The notes under the pieces: generated by a model
The model's database searches: none
What the model saw: only the letters and a program-made list of their open reading frames with translations
Told to the model about the DNA's origin: nothing
From: Paragonimus skrjabini miyazakii
Taxonomy: Eukaryota > Platyhelminthes > Trematoda > Plagiorchiida > Troglotrematidae
Direction: 5' to 3'
Assembly: GCA_014338405.1 (NCBI GenBank)
Contig: JTDE01021490.1
Span: forward strand, 1 to 64,000
DNA length: 64,000 bases
Position numbers and translations under genes: made by a program
Shown: positions 27,201 to 42,200 of the stretch, piece after piece
Position numbering within the stretch: the first letter of the stretch is position 1
How the letters are laid out: each line of letters opens with the position of its first letter

Positions 27201-30200
27201 GCATCCTCTGGGACTACCATGTCTTGAGTGCATGCTTGGACGCCTATTAGAAAAGTTTTACGTAACCCACTTGCTAAAGTTCACATCTGGGTGTGATCCA
27301 AAACAAAACAAATCTATGGTGTGTCTAACGTCAGGTTGACCCAAGGAAGCTTGTAAAAGTGAACGCCAGATGACTTTCAGTGTCCAACTTCGGATTTCTG
27401 GCCAGTTTACTCCTCGCTTTTTTACTTTCTAAGTTCCCTACAGTATAGTGTTGTGCTTCGTCTATAGTTAGAGAGTGGTTTTTACGTACGTTGGCATTCC
27501 TTAATCCAGAGTTCTCGCCGTCGGATCTGTCCCCTATATCTGGGGTTCAAGATTTTTAGCTTATCCTCTCGTGAGCAGCCCGCCATCAGATAATCAGTCA
27601 CCCTAATAGCACATTTGCCACTCCATATTTTTCGTGTTAAATACAGATATACATCCCTATGGAAAATGGCCCTGAAATACATGGCTATGCAGGCTGTACT
27701 ATGTTTCAGTGACCTGGTAGTTGACAGTCCAAGCATAAGTCCACCTTAGATCGTGTTACCTGAGAAAAAGAGATTATGTATTGTTTTTCACTTAATCTGT
27801 TGTATCGGAGATATGACAATCATAATTTTGTGCAAGAGCGTTTGTTTCCGACATTCCTGTGTTTCTGGTGACAATTAACAAGTGCGTCTTAGATCTCCCG
27901 AAACTGGGCTCTGCTGACATCTGCGTTTTGACTGCTCTCTGTTTTGGTTCATACTGTTTGCTGAACCGTCTAGGGAATGAAAGAAACGGTCGGAATGAGA
28001 CTTCTGTGTTTCTGTTTACCTTTGTAATCTAATTTGTTGAGACTCGTATGGCTGTCCGCAACATTATTTGATTGCACGCAGAGCGGAAGCCACAGCTTAA
28101 AAGATCGGAATAACGAATGCGAATAAATAATGAGAAACAGGTGATTGAGAGGGAATATTTACATAACACCACGGCGTCAGCGAAAAGGGCTAGATCGACT
28201 AGCCTCATAGTTTAGCGTGGCATATTCATTACACAGAAGAAATTCGGTTTGCTGGTCCAAAATTCTTGTTCGTTGTCTTAGGACCGCAATGGAGGTCGTG
28301 TCGCTCTTGTAAAAAACGTTCCTAGTAGTGGGTTCCTCATAGACAGGAAGTACTGTATTGTTATTCGTTGTGTTATCACGTTACTTTCTGGTAAGGATCT
28401 TTCATATTGAGACCCGAACTGTCAGACTGCAATAATAACCATTGTCTGACTTTGATTAAGTGGTTCTCCCTAACCCTCGTGGAACCCACCATTGAAGTGT
28501 TCAGGCTGCAGTCGTCAACAGCTGATCTCGCCGTAATTGAACTTTTTACATGATATTTTCACTTCTGCGTTCTTTTAAGAAATTCCCCTTTTTATTCAAC
28601 ATGTTTGTTAGACGCGCGTGACTTATTTTAATGTTGTTATATTCTATTTTCAGAGGATCCGGATGACTCAACTCAGATAAATACTGTGGATCACAACGAG
28701 CAGCCATTCAGTCAGACGCACTGGGAACACTTAACACAGAAGGTGCGTTCGATATTCTCGCTTCTTGTCTGCATGTGTTCCTCCATTTGTTTGGGATTTT
28801 CTCCACCGCCTTGTCTAAATTTCCATACGGATTTTTATAGAAGCCTTCCTCATTGATGACTATTTTGTCGAACTGAATTTCACCTACACGTGAATTCACG
28901 TTCCTATTTAATCGTGTGTTTTGTTTACATTGCATGGCGATTCATGTTTGCAAGCATCATCCTTAGCAGTAAGCGTATGTTGCTGCTTATTTGGTTCTTT
29001 GTCATTTCTGAAGAACTTCGTATATCACAAGTTCAGCTCTGTGTGTCACAGTCTTAGTCCGGACAGAGTTCGGTCCGTTGACCGAATGGTAGTTACTTAC
29101 GATATCCTGTTGTTAAGCACGCACACTTCCTTTTAATGCGCTATGTGGTACTGTTAATAGGCCTGTGTTATATAATTTGGTTTGATCATAGTTGAGGCAT
29201 TTCTTAGGCTGACGGCATGTTTGTCATCATTTCCTGTTTGGAGCAGTCGACTACGTGAGTTTGTCTCACTTCGTTTCACGTAGAGAAAGTCGATGGTGAC
29301 TCTGACGGTCACTATGCCGGATTTGGATAGCTCATAACTATCCGCTTACAGGCGTGTAAAACATTCGAGATGCCTCCATGATGTGGTTTCCGTAATGTGT
29401 GCCACGAAAATGGTTTGCTGTATGATGAATGTATGAAGAATATGACATTTTGACCCATTTGAAAATTGATGTGAATAGTTTTACGGTGTTTTTCTTTTGC
29501 TCTTCAATTACACTTTGCCGTTTGTATTGTTTTACAGAGTCGTATTCGACATCGATTTTTGACCGCATTGCACGTTTGTCACTTAACAACGAAGCGTTGC
29601 CGGACACATCCTGCTTGCTCATAGCTTCTTGTTATGTTACGCTACGAGTTGTTTGTTGCCGGGATCCAAGTTCACAGTTTTGTGACGCATTTTAGGCATT
29701 ATTACTACTTCATTTTCTTTCCATTACCTGATAACAAATTTCTCACTTCTTCTGATACTCTTCTCAGCTGCTTTCCAAATCAATTGAACAAGTCGCTGAC
29801 AAACAGTGGACCCTGGCTTTGCTACGTGCATTAGAGGGACAAATACCTTTGTATGCACAATTGGCAGAGGATAAAGTAGGTTCATCTGACGTTCTTCATT
29901 TTCAGCCAATCCTTCACTATTACAAAACACTGCCCTAAATCGCACGAATGCCCCCGAGGACACTGACTGTGAATGTCGTTTTTTTTCCCATACCCATAAC
30001 ATTCAGGTTATGCATCAACTGGTGCAGTGCTTTATGAAATATTTGATGAGGCCTACTCCCACACTGATATTGCTCGGGCAGCTTTGTCTTCCCTCCGGAG
30101 TTATCATGTAAGGGTCATATAAACGAAGTTCAAACCGGTAACCTTTGTGCTACGAACTCAAGCTCTTCCTGTAACCGTCGGTCCTCGATGAACTTCGCCA

Positions 30201-33200
30201 GGCATTATATGTATCGTGGTCACACCTGTTTAAGCCAGATGAGCGTTGTCCGTAACACGGAGGTTATTTGTTTGATCTGTTCTCATCCTTTCTCTATCTG
30301 ATTAGCCCAATCCAGAACAAAACCGGTCTTTTGGGGATGATCAGTATGAACTGTCATAAAATTACGGTTGCGCACTTTTGTGGTTGTGGCCAGTACGGAT
30401 TGGCAATTTCATTTCATATAAGGTGTGAACAATTATATTTATCGCTCCCCTATGAACGATACTCAGAACGGATTGCCTAACCAATGCCGACTTCGGTTTA
30501 TAACGCGAAGGTTGCCTGTTCAAACGTCGTTTCCATTCCTCCTCCTCCAAAAAAAAAACGTGATCATTAAAACTGTGTTATAGAGTGAGCGGCATTCAAC
30601 TTGTAACGATAAAAGTCCTCCACCGGTAATCACTAACACTATACATTTGTGCACGGTTGTTGTTAATGCCCTCATTCACAGTTTATTTACCTTTTGTGGT
30701 CAGTTGTCCTAAAACCACCTGAGCTCAGTTAAAACTGATGACACCGATCAAAATGGGGATGCACATCATCAGATATGTGGGTGGGCAGGCCAATAGGTTT
30801 TTCTGGATGCGTAGGCCTTAATCAAGTGCAGGTGATATTCAGTTTCTAACTGTCTAACCAATCTCTAATCGGTACCTTGTGATTGCAATTTTGAGCTTTC
30901 TTAGCCATTGGTAGTGACAATTGAGGACGCACCGTTTATTCAGATTGACTGTATCATTTAACTCAACCTTGAGAATCTCATCGTTGACACCACTAGTTGA
31001 TACTAAATGTGTGCTATCATGCGATCATGTAACAAGATGTGCGTATAAACGAAGTTGCACGAATAAGTTGGGTAAACACAATCTTCTTATGATAGGAAAA
31101 AAGGAAATAGAAGGAAACCCAGTACATACAATTCTTAAAAGGCTGTTTCAATTTAATCAAAGTCAACGTGCCTTCATCTTGTGTGTACGATCAAACCAAA
31201 TAACCTAACACTAGGTGCGTATTCTTACGCCTGCTACTGTTCCTCTCCACTGTGCATTCCTATTTGACGTAAATGTGATGAGTTACAGTCTTCCACGTTT
31301 GCTAGTTCACTAATTTGTAAAATATGTGCATGACTCAAATAGTAAGTTACTGGTAACTTCATTCACTTCAGTTCACGAAGTTATAGCTCTAGCGTATCGT
31401 TAGCTGCGCCAACAGGGGAAGGATAGTAAAGTCTTCGATGTGTCACATGTAGTTGATTGACGTCATCAATCCCAAATACAGAATTTGAATGCGTGAACTC
31501 TTTTGATTATTATCATCAAAACTCCCTTTCATGGTCTCCTAACTTGTTGATCGATGCATCTTTTGATTGTGGCTGGAGAATTAACCTTGCACCCGCCGTG
31601 CCATACATGTATCAGGTGTTCCTTTTGGAAAGTTGTCTCGTCTTACACACACTTGATTATGCTTATTCAAACATCACTTTTCAATCACCTTAACTAACAA
31701 TTAAGCTGTTTCTTTGGGTTTCCCATCTACTGCTTTCTCCATATTGGATGCTAGTGTGGTAAGTGTACTTTAACTCACGTCAAATTACTTCCTCAAACAA
31801 TCGTCTGTATGCGGTCAGATAGAAATGACTGGCCTCTTTGCTTTGGAATTGTTGACGTGTTCATGGACACTAGGTAGTATCAGACTTGCCATTTCAGTGC
31901 ACATTACCCTACCACCACATAGGCTTATCGATTCATTGGTCTAAACCGTAAATTCTTATTTTGCGTGTCCAATATAAAATAGACACAACTTAGATCGATT
32001 GCGATTCTAGTGTTTTCGTTCTTCCTACGAGCGAATCAGTTAGTTGGTAGATAATTGGGCCCAAATATAACACTTCTGAGCCCTCAGCGCGATTTCATTC
32101 CTCTGTTGTTAGGATACTTGCTGATCTAGGCATTCTGTTCCCGTCGTTGATCCCAGTACTGCTACGCTATTTATTAGTAATCACCTGTGTACTTTAAAGA
32201 GCAAATCAGCGCAACATAATGTCATCCGCTTTAAACGCGCTAGACGAAAGTCTGCTGATTATAATAACTGGCACGATAACATATCTCTTTCCATGTGTCA
32301 GATTCTTTGGCAGGTGTTGCATAGCTTGGTGTTCGTAAAACCGCGATTGTTCTGTTTTGGATTTTCACGTATGCGTACACCAGCGTACGAATTCACATTC
32401 GAAGTTATCACTTTGGTCAGGCTCTGTTGGTTTGATCCTATGCTTTCGTCTTTTTTTCGTGCTACTTTTCACAGAATTTTCTTTTCATGTGTATGAGCGT
32501 GGTTCTATGCAAACTGGACATGGATCATGTGATTTCCGAATCGTGCGAACTGATCTTCCAATCAGCGAGTCACGACGTACCCATAGAACAAGAGGTAAGT
32601 CGGTCCCGATTTAGTTTACACCCTTAGTCAAAGACATGGATAGAACGGCTTTCATTGCGCACGGATTGGATACGTGCATTCTGTGTGAAGTACCTTGCCC
32701 TCGCTGACAATTGTTGCAATTTTACGGACTTCTGAAGAGTGAATATGACAGTTTGTCATCGCTAGAAGAGTTCTGTTCGTGACGTTTGTGGAATATCTAT
32801 AATTCATTCGGTGGCCATTTTTCGCTTTCTCGTGGGTATGACTTTCAGTACTTCGTCTGGTTGGGCGCATCTCCATCATACTCGATTTGCTGACTCACAA
32901 AAACCAAACTTTTCCCAATCAGCGCATGTTTTTGGAGGATTAGGTTGCGTTTCGTCTTTGTTTCTCAACGCTTTTTGAAGAATGCTGCGCCAGCTCTTAT
33001 TTGCTTGTTGTTGATCAGCTGTGTGTTACGTTCATTAGACCTAGGTGACTTCAGCGCTGTTCTGTGCGATCGCATAGACCAGAACAAGTAGCCAGTGTTT
33101 TTAAGTCTACCCGAACATCCGTTCAAGCGTGCTCCGTTGAACAGCGCCTTGGAGTATCCCGTAGTTCTAACAGTCGAATGTATGTTGTAGTCCTTTAAGC

Positions 33201-36200
33201 TGAGTCGTGCCCAGTGTGATCAAGAAAGACTGGGTCACTCTTTTATGTAGGTCAAATTAAACCGGAGTGAAACACTGCCATTTTGTTCTGTCGGAGTGTT
33301 CGCACAATTGTTGGATCGTTCATCACAGCTCTACGTTTGTGGTTATTCCATCCAGTTTTTTGAAATGTAATCACGGGTCACTGGTCTGTCTCACTTTCCA
33401 AACGATCACCAGACGTTCGACCGATTCGTCGGTCAGTTTGCTGAGCACGGTAAAGATGTGTTAAGTTGGACGAGCTACGGAATAGTCTGTGTAGTATAGA
33501 GTAAGAAATGGTAACCGATTGAATAACTGACATTCATCAAGAAACATGTAAGCAGTGGTTACTGAGACTCCCGTAGCGATAACACTCTGAGTAGAGGGAT
33601 CATTCCTTAGTGCAAGTAAGTAAAAGTGCAATGTTTGTGACGGTGACACCTATAGTGTACGGTCTGATCGCCGCAAACTACTCCATCTGTTCTTTGTCCA
33701 GCTGTGTAGTTTATATTTAAAATCATGCTCACAGCATAGATTTAATTTCATGTGCAAACAGGTCGGTTTTTTTTAAATTATTATCTCGAGTGCTTTACTT
33801 TTCTTTCGTGTTCATCTGTTCTTCTTGGACAGGGCTGCGCAATGGCTCTCGGTCGAATTTCATCGAACCACTTGCAAGTGGTTTTCGATGTTCTATCAAA
33901 AGAACACAGAAAATTAGAAACGGTCTTCCTACATGCCGGCCGAACTGGGAAAGTGCAATCCTTGTTCATGGTCTCGGGCACAGGTGGTTCTGTAACAACG
34001 CCTACTACTGCTAGTTTAAGTGGAAACACGCGACGTTTCTCGAATCTGTTCCGATCCGGTTCCAGTACAGTCTCTAAAGTGGGTTCCCCTCCAAGGTCGA
34101 TTGAAAAGCCGGTCGACCATAATTATCGAGGCTCCGTGGAGCAGGCCAAAGCGAGCTTATTGTGGGCCTACGCGCAAACGATTCATTCGATTCCCGTGAG
34201 CAATTTATCGGAACTGGTAGAGTGTATGATAAACACGATCGTTTCGCCAACTGCAGAGTGTGTTGAGAATGTAAGTGATTGATTGAGGTTTTTAGCGATG
34301 TACTACGTTACCATTATTTTACCCAATAAGTTAATACACTTTTTCAGGCGCTCTCAGTTCCGTGTCAGATCGAATGGCACCATATGGAGGGAGCGTTTAA
34401 CAACTCTGTTATGCTTGGAGCCAGTTTGAAATGTTGCACAAATGCCTGCCTATTAGTGCGTATTCATTTCTGGCTTACTCCATTCATTGTATGAATCTGA
34501 ACGTGCTTGATGTGTGTGGGTTAGACAGTGGCGCATCTAACTGCTTCATCTCACCAATTGTAATCATTTTGAGTTTTCTAATCAATATGACTAACCTGAA
34601 AGCTAGCAGTTCTTAAATGAAACTTACGAATCTATTTGAGTCATGACCAATGCTCACAGGTAAAGCCGTAGCATGCAAAATTTGACAGTGAACTGTTTTT
34701 GGGTACATGAGAGCGGCTAACGATGACAGATCATAAGGCTTCGTACTACTTCAGGGTGGTAATCGTTGGGGCACACATCTACGATTGATAATAGTGTGTT
34801 AAGTGAATTCATATGGTAATTCATGTCTTCGAACTGTACAATTCAATTGACTCGAAGAGACTCACATAGATCTTCATCATTTTTATCATTAGCATCATCA
34901 TCTTTGGTATCGTTAACACTGCTGTTCTGACGTGAAAAAGTTTGTTCGTAAACAATATTGTTCAGGATGTAAATTAAGTGACGAACTTTGTGCAATCATT
35001 ACCGAAACGCTCACTCATCAACAAATGTACAACAACTCATTTGCAGATGTGAGCAAAATTAAAATTACAAAACAGTGTACAGTTTTCACTATGTTTCATT
35101 CACAGGTAGCTTGTTAGAATTACGTAACAGTTACGTCACTGAACTCGCTTAGCTACTGTCACTTTGGCAATACTTCAGTGTTGCTTCTCCTGATCCATGG
35201 TTGCCACTGTCAATCAACAAACCGTTAGTGGGATTAAATGTGAAAATGATGGCTCACGAATCTACAGCTTGTTGCGACGATTTCGGCACCGTTATTCACT
35301 TCGGTTTGCCTCCAAGTAACTCTCGATCTAAAACCACTTCTCTTCTCTAGTGACTTCAAAGTTGAATCCTTTGATCAGGCTGAAATGGAAATCGCATTGG
35401 CTTACAATGCAGTGCCATATTTGCTCGATTGGGCCTGAATGAACCGCCGCTTTTATGCTTTCAGCCTCAGCACGTCAGCAAAAATCTGTCAATGGAAATC
35501 GGCGAAGCATGGTATGTTCATTATACCAGCGTACGCTCCAACGGATATTTGATCGTATGTTATCAACGCTGTCGACGACCTTCTTAAGCAGACTGAATTC
35601 TGACACCATCCTCATACTAGCCGGAGATTGAAATGCTCAACTAAGTAATATTCATCTAGAAGAGAACCGGCTTAGTGATATGTTTGTTATCGGAGCACAA
35701 TGCATGACAGTGGTGAAAGATTGTTGTTAGTATGGGCATACCGCAGTCTCTATAACCACAGCGTCGCACTTCAACATAGGAGAAAGCATTGTGCCACGCA
35801 GAGACCACCTTGTATCTCAACCATGGATTCAACTTGGTTGTGTAACAGTCAGTTACAGCTGGCGGCACTTTATTAAAAACTGTAGTGCGTTTTTGATCAA
35901 CTATCTGGACTCGGATCATGCCGTTACGCTCACTGGTCTTGCTCTGCCATTTGTTCAGAGGCCATACATTCGTAAGTGTGAGATAAGTAAGTTACATTTG
36001 AGCCCATCTGCAGGCGCTGGTGAACAAGTTGCATAGTCCGAGTCAGGTAGTCAACATCAGTACATTTAGAGCAGTTGTAAACCCTCCTAAACGATACACT
36101 GGTTCGATCTTGATATCGGAGTGCGCTTAGCAGAACTCGGATTCTCGTCCCGGTAACAATTAACACGAAAATCTCGGTCCCGAATAGTACCGTGATTGTC

Positions 36201-39200
36201 CCCGTATTCGCTCCCAAGGCAAGCCAAAAGACGCGGGCAAAAAAAGAGCTTTGTTCCGCCCCACAACTTGTGCAGCAAAGGCGACAAGAGCAAATAGCAG
36301 CAGTTTTGAAAACTTACTGTTAAGAGGTATGTTCCGAAACGGCTGTGCAGTTGCATCAGAGTTAGATTTCTGTCACGTCGGTAAACATTGTGAGCAAGTG
36401 TCGCTCAATTCCATCCCGCTGTATATATGATGACGACCATTGAGAGCTCAAACGTAAGCTAACTCAAAGTATGTACAAAGCAGTGAGCACCACTTGGTCA
36501 AACAATTGAAAGGGATTGTGCGTGCCTTTTTATCTGGGAATAGTAGAATGTTGTTTTTCCTAACCCATCCTGGTGCTGACAGTCAGAGTCGGTGTAAGTT
36601 GGACCATATGTGAAAACAATCGTTCACTTGCTACCAGTCAGTCGCACCGATTTGACAGTTGGGCTGAACGGTCAATTACTTCATTTTAGACGGTCAACAT
36701 TCGAAAGCAGGAGTGGTCCCGGAGCTTAGGTTATTGTATCAGATGTCCTCTCCTTTTCCTGCCAATGGTGGTGGAGAACGGTTGATATCAGAATTAGCAA
36801 AACTCATCCAGTCGGTTTTGAAAACTGAAGAGGTACCTCGTGGATGATGCTTGTTTGAAAAAAAACCCGGTCTCCACGTGATGATTCATAAAAGCACCAT
36901 TCTGCTATCTATCGCTTCGAAGTTACTCACGCGCCTCATTTAACGTCAGTTCACTGAGCTCACGAAAAGTCAGATGCGTGGAGAAGAGACAAGATTCCGA
37001 TCCGGTTGAGAGTGAGTTGATCACCCTGAGACGAGTCTTAAAATATCAACGTTTTTACGTGTTACTGACGGTCGTGGTCTTTTTAGCCCAAAAGCAAGGT
37101 TTCATTCTGATTGCTCGTAACGTTTTCTGGAACTGCGCTCTTCATAGTGAAGTTCCAGGTTAATGCGTAAATCTGTTGAGGTCACTGTATGCACACCCTG
37201 CAGGTACGGTCAAAGTTTATGAGAAATTGTACCGAGTGTTCATCATTTCTAGTGATCCTCTCCAAAATGTCCGATCTTCACGTTTCTGGTTACTTTTGTT
37301 ATGGAAGACATTGTGGAAGATGCACTTGATGAATCCGGTGGTCTTGGTGTTGAGTTTCTTTTTTACGCTAATTTGATCGACATGAAATGTGCAGATGATA
37401 TTGTCTAGCTTGGTTCCTGTGCAGTCTATGCTAGACGAGCTGATTGACTGGGCTGGTGTGTATGCAGTTGGCACATATCAGTTGAGGTCCTTGTTATTCA
37501 ATCAAATCACCGGTCAGAAACGCCATTTGAGGTGACATTCTACGGCAGTCCATGTTGTGCTTGCATTTGAACCATGTCTTGTTATTCCCTCTAACTCTTT
37601 TTTCTATTTGTATTCTCTCGGCACATTTTTCTTCTACCAGGTTATTACAGCTCATTGCTACTGTGAACCTTGACTCGCTCATGTGCGTTGTGCTTGAATG
37701 AATGAAGATTTTCTATCGAATGGTGTAGCGTATGTACTTCGAACCGTTGAACAACATATTGCATAGAGGGAGTTAATGTTGTTTAGCTTACTTCGACTAA
37801 ACATGATGTTCACTGTTCAAGCATTAAGCCTTTACATTAGTACATTCTCTTCTCCCCGACCTATACTGCCACCTTGGCGAGGTGGTCGGGCTTGTGTACC
37901 TTTTTATCAGGCTCATGGCTGTTATGATGATTATGATGATGATGACATTCGTTTCTCATTATCAATTGGCTGAATTATCCTTACTGAATACCCGTTAATT
38001 TTTATCTCATCGGTTAACGTAATTTATACAGCTATGCCTTACCAAATTCCAAACATAGAAAGTGATCTATATGAGCCAGCTCTCGCTTGCTAATTTTCAC
38101 AAGACAAAGGCCACCTAATCGATCGATACCGAAAAGCGAGTGCACTTCTATAAAAATGTAGTGTGAACCTGTGCGTGCTTTATCTATTCTGCACCAGCTA
38201 AGTGATGCCGACACCATTGTGCACTATATTCTTTAACAAGATAGGTATGTGCCAATGTCTTTGATCGATCCGATCTGTTAGATAGCTCTTATCAGCTGCC
38301 TGAAATTTTGTTATATCGGCCATTCAATCTCATTCAGCATAAATGAGCGTTGTTTATATGATGGAAGTGTTTCTGCTTATCACGCATTCTTGAACAATAA
38401 ATCACGCGTTATACAGTCCAAAATAAGATATCAAAGGGATTCTTGTGATATTTGTTTCTAATCCTCTGTATCATCTTTTCTGATGTGCATGTTAAACGGT
38501 CACGTAAGGTTCGTAATGTTTCGGCAGGTTTCTTGAACGGTCAGATATGATTCCTACTGATAAGGGACTATCTGAAGTAGTCATAAATTATTGAAAATTT
38601 TGTGTCAATTCATCGATTGACCATCTGCAGTCTGAAAGCGCGGTATGTTTGCTGAACGTTCAGTTTATTATTGCTGATTAAGAGGTTAATCTGTGCTGAA
38701 ACCTTGAGTTAGTGCACGTGTTTACAGGTGATTTAGGATATCAACCAATCGTTTGGTGTGCCATTCATTTATTCACATGTAACTGTCACCCTTATGAGCA
38801 TCCGTTATATGCTCGAACGAACCACTTTCATGGCTTTGTCTTCCCTCCACACAGGCTACATGCATTCAGTTGGCTGTGGCTGGTCTCATAGGCTCCATTG
38901 CTAAGGTGCTCAAGCGTCATGCCGACGCATCACAACCTGCTGCTCTGTCAACCGACTATCTCATTGAATCTCGTGCTGGATTGTTGTACTCCCTGCTTCG
39001 ACTCTTGTGTCACCATACTCCGACGCCCGATGGAGATGAAGCACCTGTCGAAGTGAACGTGCACACGGTGTTACCGTTTAAGCTACCTCCGGACAGCGTT
39101 ACTCGGCCTTGCGTGATAAATATAACTGGAGCTCAAGTTTGTTGTGCTGTGATGCTAGTTGCATTGGATGTGTTGTATCCTTTTGTCTATTTTGACCGAT

Positions 39201-42200
39201 TTCTTCATCGTTTTTCAAGTGTTGATTTCTTCGATGGGAATGTTAACATATCCCAAGTTAAAAGGATGCGTCCATTTTTTCGAAGGTATTCTAACTTGTA
39301 CTGAATGCTGCGGCGCTTGCTCGTTTGATTAGATGTAATCATTGGCAAATTTACAGTCGATTTTTGTTTATCAGCCAACTGCATTGCGTTACCTCGATCC
39401 ATGCATAGTTGCCTCTCAAAGTTGTGGACTGAAGTTTTGACACACCTTATTGTTTCATACCACCCTGCGGCACTGGTGAATGATTCAACATTGATCTGCA
39501 GTCCAAAAACTGTGCTACATTCGACTAACTGGAAGCACGTGTTTACAGTAAAGAAACAAGCCAACACCTTGTATGAAACGTCAAGGATATTCTGTACATC
39601 AGTGCCGTCCACCGTTTTGACTAATTTTGTCATAGACGCAATAATGGAGGACTGTGGCACTCACAAAATGCCGGCGTGGACTTCATATCTGGTGGATGGT
39701 TGACTTAACGAGATACTGCTGACAACAAGATGTTACTTTTGATAATTTTCAAACAACACAGACAATGCTAAACGCTACGTCATACCCTACCAAGCGTTTC
39801 GGAATGCAATGTGCAGCCCTGAAACGCAAAGCGCTTCTATAAGGTCGCTGTGATCAGGTATATTTAATATTTTGTAGATGAAGTTATAGAGGTGAGTGAT
39901 CGATTTGTGTACTTATGATACTGCATCACCAGTGGCGGAGATAGATAGATGTCCGTATCTCCAAGGCTGTGGTGGTATTAGCCAATTCAGGGTGTATTTG
40001 AAGCTTAAGGGTCGCGTATATAGGACAACTGTGAGGGCTACATTACTTCACGGTTTCGAAACTTGACCGTTCAAGGTAGAAGACGTGATGTATTTTACCA
40101 TCGATATGTGTGCTCGATCGTTCGCATCAAGTACTATCAACGAGTAAGCCACGATGAGGTTAAGAAGTGGGTTTTTAGTAGTGATTGCCAAGCGCGTTGT
40201 TTTTTCACCCTGAGGAAGCTAGCTGGTTGTGCGTTATACCGAGCACTTCTTATCGTTTATGCTTCTAGTATTTACACAACAATGCAGTTTATTGATGCTT
40301 AGATTGAGTTCAACACTCTGTGCGAGTGCTTCCCAAGGTTACTGGTGTTTAATCCTTGCACTCTCACGTCTGTTTTTTTCATGACTGTATGATAAACTGT
40401 ACAGTCTGTGACAGTTGGACCAGTTGCTCTCTGTGCTTGCCAACATTTAATCGTACCGGGCATTCTTAACCGCTATGGTAATCAACGGTGCGAGTAAATC
40501 ATGTGATTGCCAGATTATGAAACTGTTTCATATGATTTACGTTCAGCAAGGTCGCTCGATTGTTTTGGGGGACTTTTTAATCACTCTTGTCATCAGGCCT
40601 CTACACCTTCCTAATTTTATCTTGAATTTTTCCAGTTCAGTTCGATCGTCATCGGCAGAAACTGTTCAACAGTTATTGCTGATGCTTCGCTGCCATACAA
40701 ATGTAAGCTAGAGAGAAAGGACAGAATTGTTCCAGATTGGGGTTTTGGGGCTTAATTCGTAAAGAACCTTTCTAAATTCAACTACCCACCGTCAAGACGC
40801 TCACGGTGTGTACATGACGCAAACATAAGTGTGGTTTCAGACCTTTTTATTCGGAAACGCCGGACTTATCACATCTTTTCACTCAGTAGATTATTAACCA
40901 TTTCATTTGATTTACTTTTGTATATGCTCAGATTGGTTGTTATGTTTATATCTTTTGCAACTGTTGTACTTTGTGGCTTGTTGAACTTAACCATTCGATT
41001 TTATAGCTCCATTTACACTGTTAACTACTCGTCAGATCTGTTGGAACAACTTCTTAGGGCTACCGCCGCACTTCTTTCGTCCGTACCACCTCTCCAAGAG
41101 GAAATGAATGTTACTTCTCCCAGCCGCAATTTGTCTTCAGGTTTTCAGTCCTCATCATCAGAAGTACTCTCGAGTTCAGACGCGACGGTGCAACGTTTTC
41201 TGCCTTCCCGTATTGTTCTGGCCGTTCCCCCAAGCATTTGGTACTCGTACTGTTTAACGACTCTACAGTTACTTTGGACCACAGTTCTTCGCGTATCCGG
41301 TTGCTCGGACCTTCTGATTTCTAGCATGTTCAAAGTTAGTTGGCTTCCGACCTTTTGTTTCTTTAGTTCGTGGTCTTTTACACGTATGATGCTTCTTTGA
41401 CATATTATATTCTTTTGTTCTAGCGATATTTTATTCCTCTACTCCGACTGAAAGATCTGACCTTTTGTATGTTCTTCTCACAAACATCCTCTCGTTTTTA
41501 GGTATACATTAGTCTCATTGGATTTTATTCAAACAGTACTTTATTGTCTGGGTCTGTTTCTCTTTGTTTATATTCGATCGAAAGATACTAAGGTATTCTA
41601 AACCCGAAATAAACTAAGGCGCAAAAAAACTCTGAATACGTGGACTATTATTTCGAAAATTCCCATTGAGTCATGGAAAACGAAGTGTAGCAAACATATG
41701 TTTTTGATAAAATCTCAACAGGCTGTTACAGGTATAACGGGAAATAAAACTAAAAACGGTTACATGCAAAACTTGATATTGGTCCAAAATTCACACCATC
41801 TCAGTTTTGTGTTTGTGGACGCCGATTGGGTGTTAACTGTATTCATAACGATCGAGTGAGTCAGCTATAATGGCAACGCAGTTGAAGCGATTGAACGAAG
41901 TTTTTCTGTCCACACAAGGATGGATGTTAGGTAATCGAACGGCAATGGCCTTGGCAGTGGCCAACATTCACCGTCGAACGAGTTTTGGCCGGTTCGTTGG
42001 ATTTATGTTGACCTGGTGATCGGTGTCAGCCAGGTGACCTACAATAGCACTCGTGATTGATTTTCTCTTACTTGTCCCGATCCATGCTGGATAATGTTCT
42101 CTTATTCTTCTAGACAAATGCTGAGTCGTATGACCCACGTAGTTTGCTGAACAATCGCAAACGAACGAGTAAATCACCATAGATGAGTTGTGGGCCGACA

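Noticed and set aside
27482..27736. 84-codon reverse-strand ORF in MROH1 intron 9
   Set aside because: No motif recognised, no flanking element structure; length is within chance for this sequence.
29537..29628. Candidate exon after 'gttttacag' with an open frame SYSTSIFDRIARLSLNNEALP
   Set aside because: MROH1 exon 10 joins exon 11 directly with continuous similarity and phase 0; this block has no counterpart in the family.
30008..30107. Candidate exon between 'cattcag' and GTAAGG
   Set aside because: Exon 11 (ends EDK, phase 0) continues into exon 12 (NFLFMC) as in the family; inclusion would break the frame or add unmatched residues.
30470..30545. tRNA-like B box 'gttgcctgttcaaacg'
   Set aside because: No A box at the right distance and no similarity to the SINE copies.
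34860..34915. ATC-rich stretch as a reverse-strand LINE tail
   Set aside because: The blocks that precede the triplet tail in families A and B are absent on the reverse strand.
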